A stretch of DNA of 64,000 nt. Source: Campylorhamphus procurvoides. Taxonomy: Eukaryota > Chordata > Aves > Passeriformes > Dendrocolaptidae. Positions 13,702 to 25,850 of the stretch are shown here, piece after piece. A program made the translations under genes and the position numbers. Numbering within the stretch: the first letter of the stretch is position 1; each line of letters opens with the position of its first letter. The stretch is from contig WBMV01005055.1 in the NCBI GenBank assembly GCA_013396655.1, positions 859,235 through 923,234 of the forward strand, given 5' to 3'. The notes under the pieces are model-generated. The model worked only from the letters and a program-made list of their open reading frames with translations, searched no databases and was not told the DNA's origin.

Positions 13702-16700
13702 ATCTTCAACTATCTTATAAAAATAAATTAACAAACTAGAAAAGTACCACCTCAATGGGCTTCCATGAACACAACGCTCCTGATGTGGTCTCTAGAAGAA
13801 TGTGGGTCTTAGTGAACTGGGTGTCTACATAAGATGTATTTTTGTATTTCTGCCATCTAAGACAACTCAATTAAATGGTATAAAACATGTGTACCCCTTT
13901 CCTCCTCCCTTCTAATTCCTCAGTAGAAAGCAAAAGAAAATACCCAAATACAGAAAGCAGCTAATTATTGTCCTTAGACTTTCTTCACATTTCCACATGC
14001 AGGAATCCCTATATCCCATGCTCCCTGAAGTCCTTTGGAAGGAAATGCAGGCTGTCATCAGCCAGCTGGGTTGGAGCTGGTGTTTTCAGTGACTGTTACA
14101 TGTGTGTAATGCATAAAGACATATCTGAATCCTTGGCGTGCAGTCAGATAAACTACTTCAGTTGCTGCTGGTCTAAGATAGGGTGCTACAGCCCCTCCTT
14201 CACTCTGAGGGCTTATCACAACCCAAACCCTGCATAATGGAAGAGAAGGAAGTCTGGAGCTGGAGGTGGTAACCTGTGATACCAAACCATCCATTCAAGG
14301 CACCAAGGCTTTGATCTTTATCTGTAAAGCTATCTCAAAGCTGTGAAGAAAAGTTCAAAGAAGTCTGCTTGTGGGGAGAAGCCAATTACAGCTACCTATC
14401 TGAGAGGAAGAGGGAAGAACTAATTGTCTTCTGCTGTGTTCATGAGATGCACAAGGGGAAATGACTATGCATAAATTTTGCCAAGTGTTGTTTTTTAAGA
14501 AAGTCTCAATAACATCCCTTTCTGCTCACTTTTGAATCACCCACTATTTTGATTAAAGGTAAATCCCACAATTACAGCAGGTGCATGTTTACATCATACA
14601 CATAGAAGCACAGAAAGGCTAGATAATGATTATCCTTTTCATTTTCATATGCCCTCTATGTAATCTTCACAAAGAGGCTCAGTCCCTCTTTTACTATGAA
14701 GTACTAACATATACTGAGGAAATAAAAATATATAGCATGTAATTACATAATACACCTTTGAGAAAAATCACTCCTGACATGAAAGTTTAAATACTTTGAG
14801 GTGACTGGGAATTCTCCAAATTGAAAGAAACCATGAAGTGGGTCCAAGACAACTAAAGCCCCATCAACATCAGCAACTGAATGGTGCAACTGCTTTCACA
14901 CTTTAGATCAAGGCTGAGGCTTGTTCTGAGTAGGTATGGACAGTATATTAGTAATAAAAGTTTCATGCGTTGAAGTTGTACAGTTTTTTTTGCAATGACC
15001 TTTTTTTTATTTAGCAGAGAAGCAAAGTAGACCTGGTTTCTGCTATCTTTCTTCACTACTATTGAGGACTTCACAGCTGATTTTGAATATCAGAAAGCAG
15101 TGATGGCCCGGCACTTTTTAGTGCAACTTTTTAAAAATATAGATATTTAACAGCAGCTGGAAGCATTTGAGGTTTGGATGCCTCTTTCTCCTTATGCACA
15201 TTGCTTTCCCCTTTATCCCAACTGAATTTTAGTGATACTGTAAGGAGCACAATAAAAATTAGCTATTATAATATGCAAGTGAATATTGCATGTCACTTCT
15301 TGATATAAAAAGTTAAAATACATTTTCTGTTCTGTAACTGACCTGCTCTGTTTTGAATTTTCTTTTGGTTAACTGATCTCTTTCTTTTGCACCAGCTCTC
15401 TGGAAGTAAGTTGGTGTATTACAAAACAAACAAAAAGAAACCACATACAGAAGCCACATTCACAAGGCTTACTCCATCTTTTCTGGAAGGTTTGCCAGCA
15501 GCAGGAGGTTACCTTAAAATACAGTTCCAGTTAAAACTGAGTGCTGAAGGATTAGTACACTAGAGTCTGGTTGGTGAAGGAGAGCAAGGGCAGAAATTTA
15601 AAAGAGTTAAGTGGGTTTTTATATTTCACCAAAATGAGGAAGCACAAAGTCATTGCAGGGAAGTGAATGAAGACAGGATTTGGATCCAGAAAATTACTAC
15701 TACACTGCTGTACATGGGCTGAAAGTGTTGTTGCTCAAGCTACAGAAACATTATATGTGGCGTGGCACTGGCAGCGATCTAATAGAGGCTACTCATGGAT
15801 CTGTTTTGTTTGTTTTGTTCTGAAGCCTATCAAATTTTGTTAAAACTTTAGAGAAGCACTTTGTTCTCCAGGTCACTTTAATGGAGCCCACAGGGGCTGC
15901 CACTGAAAGGGGAAATTCCACTCTTTAATGCCCTCCGTGCTCACCCAGCTATGATGACTCATGGAACTGCCAGCTGGGAAACTAACTTCTTTTTTTTTCT
16001 TTTGCCAATTTAGATATCAGCAGGATCAGATCCGGCTTCATCACAAGGTCATTGGATCCCTAGTGCCAGTGTGAGGGTGGAGATGAGTGGCAGGGCAAGC
16101 AGGGCTGTTGGGAGGGTGGAAGAAAGAGACCTACTCTTTTGGCAGCAGCTCAGACTTATGCTGAGTTAAATTGGCTATGGAACTACAGCCCCAGTAGTGC
16201 TTCCTTGCCTCTGTGCTTCTTGCACAGATGCGTATAGCATCCTTATTTTAAGACATAAAGGAAACAGCCACATTGTACAGTCACTTGTATTCATAGCCTA
16301 CGTCACCCACTTGCCCTTGCATTAAGCCTGAAAAATGTATGCTCATGTTTTTCATATTATTGCCTTGGGATGCGCTATTTTAATTCTTCCTAAAGTATTT
16401 ATTGTGTACTAATTTATGTCAAGGTTATCAAGCTGTAGTGTTGTTTACCCTGAAAAATGAACTTGTCCAGAATGTATATACTAATAGATTAGGATAAAAA
16501 TGCTAAGAGAATTTTCAAGCTTCTTTTGACCCTCAGTCATTTATCATGGTTGTCACAAACCAAACTTATTTACAGAGTATATAAAGTTCTTCTACAGTTT
16601 ACCAAAAATCGAAGATGATTCTCTGCAGCCAAATGGGAAAATCCTGTCACTTTGAGCCACTATTTTCCATCAGTTTTCCAATTCTCTTGTCTGCTGAGCA

Positions 16701-16831
16701 CATAAACCCAGTAATATTTGCTTTCTAAAAGATATAATTGCTTATCTGTCATATTGTAATATATTTTAGGACACTTAGACTATAAAAGATGTTATCCAAA
16801 ACTAAAATCAGTCCTCTAATGCATCAATCAT

Positions 16832-16858
16832 TTTAAAAACCATTAAATGGTTTTTAAA
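16832..16858. repeat. Perfect 27-bp inverted repeat
   Basis: Two 13-bp arms (TTTAAAAACCATT and its exact complement) flank one A. It sits in BLNK intron 1, and its sequence resembles nothing else I noticed in the window. Confidence 0.85.
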
Positions 16859-17740
16859 CCCTATTTTTTCCATGTAAAAACACAAGGAAAAAACTATGTA
16901 ATGAGCCAATACATTATTTCTTTTCTAATGATCAGCAACTTCTAAATCATCTACACAGTCTGATTTAGACATTTGAAGATGGCTAAAAGTTACTCCCAAG
17001 TGATTCCTGAAGTCAAACTTAAAACATTGAGGTATTTCCATTAAATACATCAAATAGAGCAGATACAAATTTTCCTCATTGCACTGTGCATAAAGTAACA
17101 TGCTGCAAAGGAGAAGCACATTTTAATGCTGAACTGTACCAGTCCAACAAATTAAAAGGAAACATTCAAAATTTTTAAGTGTCAAAAATATCAGTTAATG
17201 TAGCATTGTGAACATGAAGTAAAGTGATCTGCACTCTACAAGCTGTCATTTTTTTCAGTTTCTTTTTAGCAGGCAATTGAAATCTTATTTTCTCCTCTAT
17301 GTTTGGTCACAATGTTGGGACTGCCTGCAGTGTTAAAGCTGCAGATTTCACTCCTTGTTTAAACAAAAAGCCAAAACAATGCTTAGGATATTTAAAAATG
17401 TTTCAATTACATCATATCTGGCCTGTTACAACTGTGAAGATGAAGCAGTGGTGGAATAAGCTGTGCCAATATCTGCACAATTTTCCCAGCACAAGCAGAA
17501 TGAAACTAAAGGTACTATATAAGCATAGCTCACCTTGTGAACAGACTCTTACAGTGCTGTCTACACAGAGATTAAACCTGTGCTTCTCACCACAGTTTCA
17601 ATATTACACCACATCATTTTGCCCACATTGTCATATTTTTGCTTAACACACAGGTAAATCACAGTTAAACATACTTTTCTATAAATAACATTACAGGCAG
17701 GAAATTCTGTGTGAGAATAAATAGTATGTGGTTATTTAAT

Positions 17741-17811
17741 TGTGTTTTATGTTTTTTTTAGGTTTGTGGGTGTTTTGTTTGTTTTGTTTTTTGTTTGTTT
17801 GTTTTTTTCTT
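17741..17811. repeat. T-rich/(GTTT)n low-complexity tract
   Basis: T runs are interspersed with GTTT and GTTTT units. On the BLNK sense strand this is an A-rich tract. It is simple sequence without coding potential. Confidence 0.85.
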
Positions 17812-18305
17812 GTAAAAGGTAGCAAGTTTCAGGTTTGGGTTTTTTAGCTTGGAGATTGGTCCAGGCAGGATGACGTAGCTGGAAAGAAGAAAAGAAGCTT
17901 TAAAGGGATTGATATAATGAAATGGTGCAGAGAGAAAGGAACAAAGGAGAAAAAATATAGGGATGGAGGCTGTGCTATGCTGAAACAAGGTCAGAGGGAG
18001 AAGCAAGAGAATTTGACTGGAGAAGTGGCAGTGGTAATGAAAGAATGGATTTTTGCAGCAGTATTTGGGCAAGTTTGCATTTCCTATCTCATTCCATTCC
18101 AAAGTCCAGAGGGGAGAGAGATTCATGAACTATTTAAGCTGACAGAAAACTAGAAGAAATAGGGAATATACAGCTTTATCTTTTAATCACAATCCTGTGC
18201 TTTGTTCTGTGTTTTTCTAACAATCCTAGAAAAATCTCATATGTGGAACAGTGCCTATTTGGGCCTTTAGAGCACTGAGCAGTGTCCAAGTAACTGGACA
18301 CTTGA

Positions 18306-18757
18306 ATCACTGAAGATGATCAGAGGACTGGAGCACCTCTCTTGTGAGGAAAGGCTGAGAGCATTGGGATTATTCAGCCTGAAGAAAGCTGACCTTCTTT
18401 GATATATACAAGGGTGACCTTATTGCAGCCTTTCAGTACTTGAATGGGGCCTACAAGAAAGTTGCAGAGGAACTATTTACAATGGCATGTAGTGATAGAA
18501 TAAGGGGGAATGGCTTCAAGGTGAAAGAGAGTAGTTTAGATTGGATGTTAGGAAGAAATTCTTTACTGTGATGGTGGTGAGGCACTGGAACAGGCTGGCC
18601 AGAGAACTTGTGGATGCCCCATCCCAGGAAGGGTTCAAGGCCAGGTCGGATGGGGCTTTGAGCAACCTGGTCTAGCGGAAGGTGTCCCTGCCCATGGCTG
18701 AATGATGGGAACAAGATGGTCCCTTCCAATCTAAACCATTCCACAATTCTATCATTT
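18306..18757 (+). mobile_element. CR1 LINE, 3'-end fragment
   Basis: This segment has the characteristic CR1 3' end: a 'GGAGCACCTCTC' block, a 'TTGGATGTTAGGAAGAAATTC' type block (see 18541-18563), a 'GATGCCCCATCCC' block, 'GGCTTTGAGCAACCTGG', and a 3' terminus reading 'CCACAATTCTATC' in place of the usual ATTCTATG-type tail. It is a 5'-truncated copy without the reverse-transcriptase core and shows many substitutions and short indels, so it is old. It lies in BLNK intron 1 on the strand opposite to the gene. The left boundary is approximate. Confidence 0.92.
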
Positions 18758-21700
18758 GCATGGCCTTTCCTCTGGAGTCTATATAACTAAGAAGAGGATG
18801 AGATGTTGAAGCTGGATGTGGGCTTTGATGCTCACTTCTGTCATAGGGAGCAGTCTTTAGCATAGTTTGAAACTCCAGTTTCTTTCCTGCTTGAGTTTAT
18901 TTTTTTGTCCTGTTCAAGTCCATTGATGCAATAAACTATGTTAAAATTTGACTTGAAAAAACAGAATAAGTTTCTGAGTCTGTTTGCTACAACTAAGAGC
19001 AATTAGTACAACTGTTGTTCAGATATTCCCCATTCATTTTCTCCAAAAGAAAATGCTAACTATGATAAAGAATCCTATGCATGGAAGTTTACAGCTAAAT
19101 ACCGTTTCACTCCCAAATTAATTAATTTTCTTCTATGCTCTTTCAAAGAGAAACAGTGCCAAAAAATCCTGTGGTAAAGAAAAGACCTAGCAGTTACAAC
19201 AAAGCTATCTCTATCTAGAAAATTTGTGAAGACCATAAACACCTACAAATTTGATAGGCAATTAACAGACATTCAGGCCTTAAGCAAACATCTCTTGATT
19301 TTCACAGAATTAGATCTTAAACCTTCTTGTTTAGCAGGAGATGTGAATACAAAATACTGCAAATAATTGAACATGTTTGTTCAACCTGAGGAAAAAAGTC
19401 AATTGCTATTTTTTTCCAGTAGCTTTTAATTGGGAGTTATGGTTGGAGATAGTGATTTTAAGACCTTTTTTTGAGAGTGGTGGTGGGGAAAGAACTACTG
19501 CAAATTAACAAACATGAAACTGTGCTTTTGAAAAAGTCTGTTTGCAGTCTGGAAGTTGCTAGCTGCATGACCTTAGGCAAGTGAAAGCACGTGGCACACT
19601 TCTGGTTCATGCTGTGGTTTCCCCATCACTGAAGTGGTGATGGAAATGGTGCCTTTGAAAAGGACTTCATGACACACAGCTGAAGACAGCTATGAGCAGA
19701 GGGCCATTATTAAGGTTTGTGGTCATAATAAAAAAATGCAGCAAGTCTGAAGAGATGCTATGACACAGTCATATATAGTAGCTAAAAATCATTCAAATAC
19801 CAGGAATCATAGGCTCATAGTCTAAGGAAGCTGAACCACAAAAGAGTCTGCAGGTTTAGTGCTATCTTTTGAACTGCTAACTTCCTGTTAGCCACATCAC
19901 CTTCTGTCCCCGATTATGAGTGAATCTATTTATGTATATATTTGCAGTATAACTTTTTTCCTCTGAAGTCCAGGCTGAAATCAAGGCACACTAGAGCCTG
20001 CCATGACAGCATGGCTATCACCCATGTATTTACTCCACACTTTACAAAACAATTCAAAGTACCAAATTATTTGCATGTGCCACTCATGATAGATAACCAA
20101 GCCTTGGAATTCACTTTTCCTGAGTATATGGAAGCAGTCAGAAAATGCAATGTACTCTGAGTGAATACTTGTATAGTACTGTGCATGCCTTATAAGAAAT
20201 ATTACATAAAAATTAAGAATTCCATGAAGTTCCAGCTGATATTGAAGTTAATTGAGTGACTTAACTACAAACAATGTACATACCACAACATATTAGGTGA
20301 GAGGCATGTAAGAACACTTATGTTTCTTATTGTTGCAATAAACTTAACCAATGGAATATGTCAAGAATTCAGATCTGACATAAGACTTGCTGGTACAACA
20401 AAAAGCTAGGTCTGGTAGGCTCAAATATAGTTGAAACTTAGAATAGCTGTGTTTAGTAAAGCCACATAATATATAGTTTTTCAGGTCTACACTTAAAAAT
20501 ATCAGAAGATCTACTCTGAGACACTGACTTAACAGCAGTGCTTCTTTAATTTTTGCTGCTACAAAGCAGAAATTTTAAGAAAGCTGTCTTTAAAAAAATG
20601 CAAACTGTAATTACTCCAATCGAACTATGTTTGGCAAGAATATTTCGTGGCATTGCATCTTAGCATATGGAGAAAGGTATGTTTTTAACATAACCATTTA
20701 GTGCATGTAACATTCAGTCATTCAGTACAAACTCTGAAAAATCTATGTGTCTTCAATACAGACAGATTAGGAAGTCAACTACACTGTCAACAAGTCATGC
20801 AGCACAGGGGTCTATTCAGCTGTTTCAAAGTAGGAGGAAAAGGCTGCCACCATGTTATGCTGATCTCATCCTATATTTGCACACCTCTTCTAAATTTATC
20901 CCATGAATATCTACTCATGGAAAGTTCTGCCTTAAGGTTTTAAAATTCTGATATTGTAACAAGATCATGTAGCCAAAATTCCAGGTTTCTGTTTAAGGAC
21001 CGATTTTGACATGCTCAAATTGAAGACTCTGTGCACTTCCACAGCACGTGGTGAGAGCACTCATATTTGAGAAACGTGCTCCTACATTCCTTGCACAAAT
21101 AGGGTGAATTTGCCATGAGGAGGACAGAAAAAGTAGCTTTCAATACTTCAAGTTAATACAGGAAAGCAGAGCTACTTCTTCCTCCTCCTCATTTTATAAC
21201 AATATTAAAACCTAAGACAAGATGAAGAGTGTCAGCTACATGAAGATGCAGCAGAGATGTGATGCTGCCTTTCTGGTTTACGGCTTTTGAATCGGTTTAC
21301 AAACAAGCTGTGGACCATTATAAACCTCCCATATAGACAGACCCTCTTGGGATACCTGAAAATAATCCTGCTGCAATCGTTTGCAAAAGCGCAGAAGATT
21401 CATGCCAGCTACAATTTTATGTAGAATGTGCTTTACTTCTTCACATGCCAGTAACTGTTTCTCAGCTTAAGATAACTGGTTTAGACCAACACTGAGCCCT
21501 GACACCATTTACATCAGTTTAGACTACTGAAGGTGAAAAATTGCAGACAATGAGAAAATTCACTGTCTTCCTCCCCCTGTCCTTTGAGCCTTACAGAGTT
21601 CTTGCATGTTCTGTGGGACATAGTCTTGCTAGGGTTTTATTAGGTATGCCTGACTGAGGAACGTAAGTGTCATGGCAGCTCTGCAAGTACAACCCCCCCA

Positions 21701-22478
21701 ACCTCTGTCAATATTTCAACAGTATAGAAAGAGCAGGTATCAAGAAATGACATTGCATCAAAATTAGCTTTACAAGGGATTATTGCAATTTGCATGAAGG
21801 CTTCTGGGGAGAGGGAGAGAGTCTTGAGAACAGTTTATAAATCCAAGGCTTAAGCATGAGTTACTTTAGGAAAAAATATTTTTCAATATTTCATTCTTGG
21901 TTTTCAGGAGCAGAAAAAGTTTACATGTTATTTTAATCTGAAACAGAACCTCATTTAGCTATTTGGAAGAAAAAAAAAGTCAAAATGAAAGAGCCTTGGG
22001 GTGCCAACTCTACCAGCACACCAATCGAGTCACACTAAAAATACTTCAGTAATGGCCAGGTTCTGCTTTTTCCTCTCCAATTCCGTATTTAACTCTGTTT
22101 TTCACTTAGGAACATTTCCTACTTTCCAGTTCCCCCTATTCCACCAGTTCTTTCGAAGATGAGGAAATATTACAGAACTTAACTGCAAAAGCCATTTTCA
22201 TGGGGCATTAAACCATTAAGCAATTAAGTTTTCCCAATTTGCATAAGCTCATCTTAGTGAGTCATAAACTATTTTCTTACAGCTTTGAAAACAGACACTG
22301 AAAATACTCCTCTTTGCGCTGCAGGTGAAGCCGGACACGATTTGCTTTGAAATCTGTGCCCGATTAATCGCTCCAGCCCCGTGTTTACCTCCCACACTTC
22401 CCGACAGCTCCCCGGCCACCGGTGATAACTCTGTTTTACTACCAAGCTTCTCCCAACTTCCTTGCTCGTGCTCGGCGC

Positions 22479-22500
22479 CCCCCNCCCGCCCCGCCCGGGG
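22479..22500 (-). other. G-quadruplex-type motif on BLNK sense strand
   Basis: On the minus strand this reads as four or more G-runs (three to five Gs) separated by single bases, with one ambiguous base at 22484. Similar G-runs flank the assembly gap on both sides (about 22701-22717 and 23116-23142). Any structure would form on the BLNK coding strand or nascent RNA just downstream of exon 1. Confidence 0.55.
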
Positions 22501-22717
22501 CGGCACAGGTGGCTGCGGGACCGGGAGCCGGGCGGGAGCCCTGGGAGATGAGAGCGGGGGTTTCACTAATCCGCTGCTCCCTGCAGGGCTGTCGGGGCGG
22601 TCCGGGACGCGCCGCTCGGCCCGACGGCAGCGGGTCGGATGAAGATGAGCCCGGCGGGTCGGACGCAGCAGAACCCAGGGGGCCGTGTCGGGGCCAGGGA
22701 CCCGCTCCCCCGCCCCC

Positions 22718-23115
22718 NNNNNNNNNNNNNNNNNNNNNNNNNNNNNNNNNNNNNNNNNNNNNNNNNNNNNNNNNNNNNNNNNNNNNNNNNNNNNNNNNNN
22801 NNNNNNNNNNNNNNNNNNNNNNNNNNNNNNNNNNNNNNNNNNNNNNNNNNNNNNNNNNNNNNNNNNNNNNNNNNNNNNNNNNNNNNNNNNNNNNNNNNNN
22901 NNNNNNNNNNNNNNNNNNNNNNNNNNNNNNNNNNNNNNNNNNNNNNNNNNNNNNNNNNNNNNNNNNNNNNNNNNNNNNNNNNNNNNNNNNNNNNNNNNNN
23001 NNNNNNNNNNNNNNNNNNNNNNNNNNNNNNNNNNNNNNNNNNNNNNNNNNNNNNNNNNNNNNNNNNNNNNNNNNNNNNNNNNNNNNNNNNNNNNNNNNNN
23101 NNNNNNNNNNNNNNN
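22718..23115. other. Assembly gap (398 N)
   Basis: This is a continuous run of N immediately inside BLNK intron 1, starting about 60 bp from the exon 1 donor. Both flanks are C-rich on the plus strand, typical of GC-rich dropout in bird assemblies. The true length and content are unknown. Open frames that run through it are artefacts. Confidence 1.
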
Positions 23116-23178
23116 CCCCCAAACCCCCCCGGTGCCCCGCGGGGAGCGGCTCATCCCACGCCGCGCTCCCGCGCCCAC

Positions 23179-23225
23179 CTGAGCTTCTCCCCGGCCGGCA
23201 CCGTCAGCCTGTTGAGCTTGTCCAT
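23179..23225 (-). CDS. BLNK: BLNK coding exon 1 (start codon)
   Basis: Translation from the ATG at 23225 gives MDKLNRLTVPAGEKL plus the first two bases of an arginine codon, then a GTGGGC splice donor at 23178. This is the conserved N-terminus of BLNK, very close to mammalian BLNK, which begins MDKLNKITVPA. The start context is strong (A at -3, G at +4), and it is the only ATG that gives the family N-terminus. The junction phase (2) matches exon 2 at 7484, so the two exons read on in frame into the KLQKMVHDIK block. Only about the first 38 residues of a protein of roughly 450-550 residues fall in this window; the proline-rich, phosphotyrosine and C-terminal SH2 parts are to the left. Confidence 0.93.
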
Positions 23226-23560
23226 GATCCTGCGACCCCGGGACGGGCTGTCCCGGCCCGGCACCTGCCGGGGAGGGGAAGGCAGGACAGGGAAGGGCAG
23301 AGCAGGAAAGGGCTCCCCCCGGGGCCGGCTCGGAGCGCGGCGGAGCCTCCGCCGGGTCGGACGGCGCTGCCGGAGCCTGTCCCGGTCCCGCCCGCGGCAC
23401 CGGCNGGTGAGGCGCCTGGCCTCCCTCTCCTCCCCACTCCTCTACGCTTCTGGTGTAGGTGTGCCAGGTGCCAGTGTGCTGCCGTGGGAACTTTTCCTTT
23501 CCCGGAGGTTCTTCAGCAAAAGTTAGAGAAAATTATCATCTTATCCCCATTCTTTTGAAT
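23226..23560 (-). promoter_or_regulatory. BLNK: BLNK 5'UTR and proximal promoter
   Basis: This is the sequence immediately upstream of the BLNK ATG. Positions 23226 to about 23440 are GC-rich with no TATA box and probably include the 5'UTR; the exact start site cannot be read from sequence. Just beyond, the minus strand carries an ETS/PU.1-like purine core near 23488-23505 (GGAAAGGAAAAG) and two adjacent GATA-type sites at 23533-23548 (GATAAGATGATAA). These suit a haematopoietic promoter but are short motifs with substantial chance expectation. Confidence 0.6.
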
Positions 23561-25624
23561 GTAACTGTACAGGAGAAAAGGATTTCTCATCCTGGTTCTT
23601 AATCTAAGACAGGAGAAAACCCTGATCCCTCCAGGGACACAGGGCAAGGCTATTCCCATCCAAGATGCAGGCAGCTGAATGTTTTATGGCTCTGATATCT
23701 CTGAGCCTGAGACTTTTTGCTTAGTTTTGGGCTCAACCATATTTTTGTCTTTAAAGGTGACCTTTGGAAGCAGCTGGTTGCTTCTGAAGGGCAATGTAGA
23801 CAGTTATTCACATTCTGTCTTTATTCCAAAGGGCTGATAACTTTGAGTTCTGCGTCTTTGGTGGATGACTGTTGTTGCTCCCCTTCTGTATATTTGGCCT
23901 GTCTGCAGCTTAGTCTATAAACTAAGGCTGCTCTAGGGAGGAAAAAGTTCTTTTTTTAAAAAAAGTACATCTGCATCATGTTAATTTGTTTTGGTAAGTA
24001 CAACATGTTTTGAGGACACACAAAGTTATATGTCGGTGAGATTCTCATTGCCACTTGGGCTAGATTTTCATGGGGAGTTCTCCTCAGATTGTACTGACTA
24101 CCGTTTTTTCTTGTGAAACTGTAGCAGCAAAACAGACTTTCCTGTTAGTGCAGATGACTCTGGGAAAATAGCCTGCTGTGAGATTTGTGTCTTTGATAAC
24201 AGTATCACCCTGATTTTGGCATGGCTGGTGTTTTTGGTCTCTGAGCTTTCAGCATGGAAATCACTTGATATTTGAATACAAAATTTTTCTAAGGTGAGCC
24301 CACAGTGTACAAATTGCCCTTTTTGCAGTATCTTATAAGTCAGTGGGCTTTAAGGAATAATATAATAATGTTGAATATCATTTAATACACAAAACTTTGG
24401 AATTCCACTTTGCATTGTCTCTAGTTCTGAACTGGACAACTTTATAATTTTAATCCCTAAAAGTTATTTTGAAAATTAAATTAGTTTTGAATTAGTTAAA
24501 ATTAATGCTCTGACAATATGAAGAAGTCTATATGAATAAATTTCTGTGTTGCTTTCCCTTTTGCTTAGATAATCTTCCCACTTATTTGAACACATCCCAG
24601 AATAAGAGATTTGCTCAATAGGCTGACGCAGTGATTTCTCTTACACAACAACTGCCTCTTGCCTGGCTGTCACAGAAATCCCAGGCTGTTTCCCTGTGAC
24701 ATCTTGGGTGGCAGCCTGTCATTTGCCCTGCTGTGTTGATCTTGCCTGGTTTCTTCCTGACTCAACTGAAGTTACAGGTCTAGTTTTAATGCTCTACAAT
24801 GCCCAGTGCAGAGGGCTTTCCTGCCTGTCCTCACAGCACTGTCACCTCTCTGGTCCCAGGAAGGGGCTGCTGCTAATGCTTCGTGCTGAGGACAGTCTCT
24901 GAGTCGGGTGAGCTCAGGGCTTGGTGACAGTGTGACTCACTCAGGATGTCTCACCCCTGTGATCTGCTGGCCCCTGTGTTTGTGTAGCTGTGCAGTAGCA
25001 TGGACTGGAGAATGAGTCCACTACAAATGATCCAGCAAAATGTCACAAAAAAGGGGTTTTAACTGGACCAGTTTCTTGATTTGATTTGATGCATATGTGT
25101 TTATAAGGGTGCGGCATAGGGCTGGAGAAACAGGGTGAGTGACTGCTTAGCCTGCTACTGCTGCCAAGAAGTTACTCCTAATAAAGTCTTCATTGCACAA
25201 GACTTGTTCATGAGATTTCATGGCACCTGGTGTGGGGCCTGTCCGCGGCTCATACCTCAGCCTCTTTGCTTCTTCCATGTACACACATGGCCCAAAATGC
25301 AGCTGTGTTTCACTTTAGTACCTACAATGAGTTTGTAGCCAAAAAACGCCCAAACCATTCCCTGCTACTCCATCAGGGCTTGTTTTCACCTGTCTGGAAA
25401 GCAGTACAAGGAAAGGAGGTAAATACTTGTCCTCACAACCTGACACTGAATAGTTACACAAGGCATATCTTACTTCCCTTACTTCCCTGTTCCTACCAAG
25501 ACACTCTGGTACTGGAAATTTTTCTTGGGAAAAGCATTCTGGCCTAGAATTAGCAGAAGTTGCTGGTACAAGGTGACGTGGCCTAGGCTGGCTCTTTTTG
25601 GTCATGCAGAACATTGGCAAAAGA
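23561..25624. other. Intergenic, upstream of BLNK; nothing recognised
   Basis: AT-rich to moderate-GC sequence with no recognisable exon, repeat family or RNA gene. A GC-richer patch at about 24650-24960 contains a 68-codon plus frame with no family resemblance. Confidence 0.6.
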
Positions 25625-25850
25625 CCTCTGAGTCCAACCATTAACCTAGAACTACTGCATTCAACTAAACCAAATGCCCAAGTGCCACATCCACCTGCCT
25701 TTGGAACCCTTCCAGGTATGGTGATTCCATCACTTCCCTGAGGAACTTATTTCAATGTCTGATCATCCTTTCAGTGAAGAAATTTTCCCCAATATCTAAT
25801 CTAAGCCTCCCCTGGCACAACTTGAGACCATTTCCTAGTCCTCCCCAAAA
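25625..25850 (-). mobile_element. CR1 LINE, 3'-end fragment (reverse)
   Basis: Read on the plus strand this is the reverse complement of a CR1 3' region: 'AGTCCAACCATTAACC', a CAAGTGCCACATC block, 'GGTGATTCCATCACTTCCC', 'GTGAAGAAATTTTCCCC', 'AATCTAAGCCTCCCC' and 'CTTGAGACCATTTCC'. The subfamily differs from the copy at 18.3 kb. It is truncated, carries no RT core and is diverged. Edges are accurate to about 10-20 bp. Confidence 0.9.

Larger units (their letters stand above)
7485..23178 (-). other. BLNK: BLNK intron 1 (about 15.7 kb)
   Basis: The intron runs from the GT donor at 23178/23177 to the AG acceptor at 7486/7485. Next to the donor it is extremely GC-rich and includes the assembly gap; it turns AT-rich below about 22300. 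It holds a CR1 3' fragment (18306-18757), a poly-C run (8346-8361), a GTTT/T-rich low-complexity tract (17741-17811), a perfect 27-bp inverted repeat (16832-16858) and a perfect 17-bp one (13685-13701). The longest open frames (147 codons at 10563-11006 minus; 178 codons at 12173-12709 plus) have no recognisable domain or splice context and are treated as chance. I see no further exon. Confidence 0.85.
22400..23480. promoter_or_regulatory. BLNK: CpG island over BLNK exon 1
   Basis: Base composition changes abruptly from AT-rich to very GC- and CpG-rich, and the island contains BLNK exon 1 and the start of intron 1. It is broken by a 398-base run of N (22718-23115) and two single Ns (22484, 23405). 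GC boxes are frequent and no TATA box is seen upstream of the exon. The edges are visual estimates. Such an island at exon 1 fits a TATA-less promoter driving BLNK leftward; a second promoter firing to the right is possible but there is no evidence for it here. Confidence 0.85.

Noticed and set aside
22249..23558. Long open frames across the CpG island on both strands (up to 383 codons)
   Set aside because: They run through the 398-base N gap and GC-rich DNA where stops are rare. Only the 47-bp BLNK exon 1 is supported.
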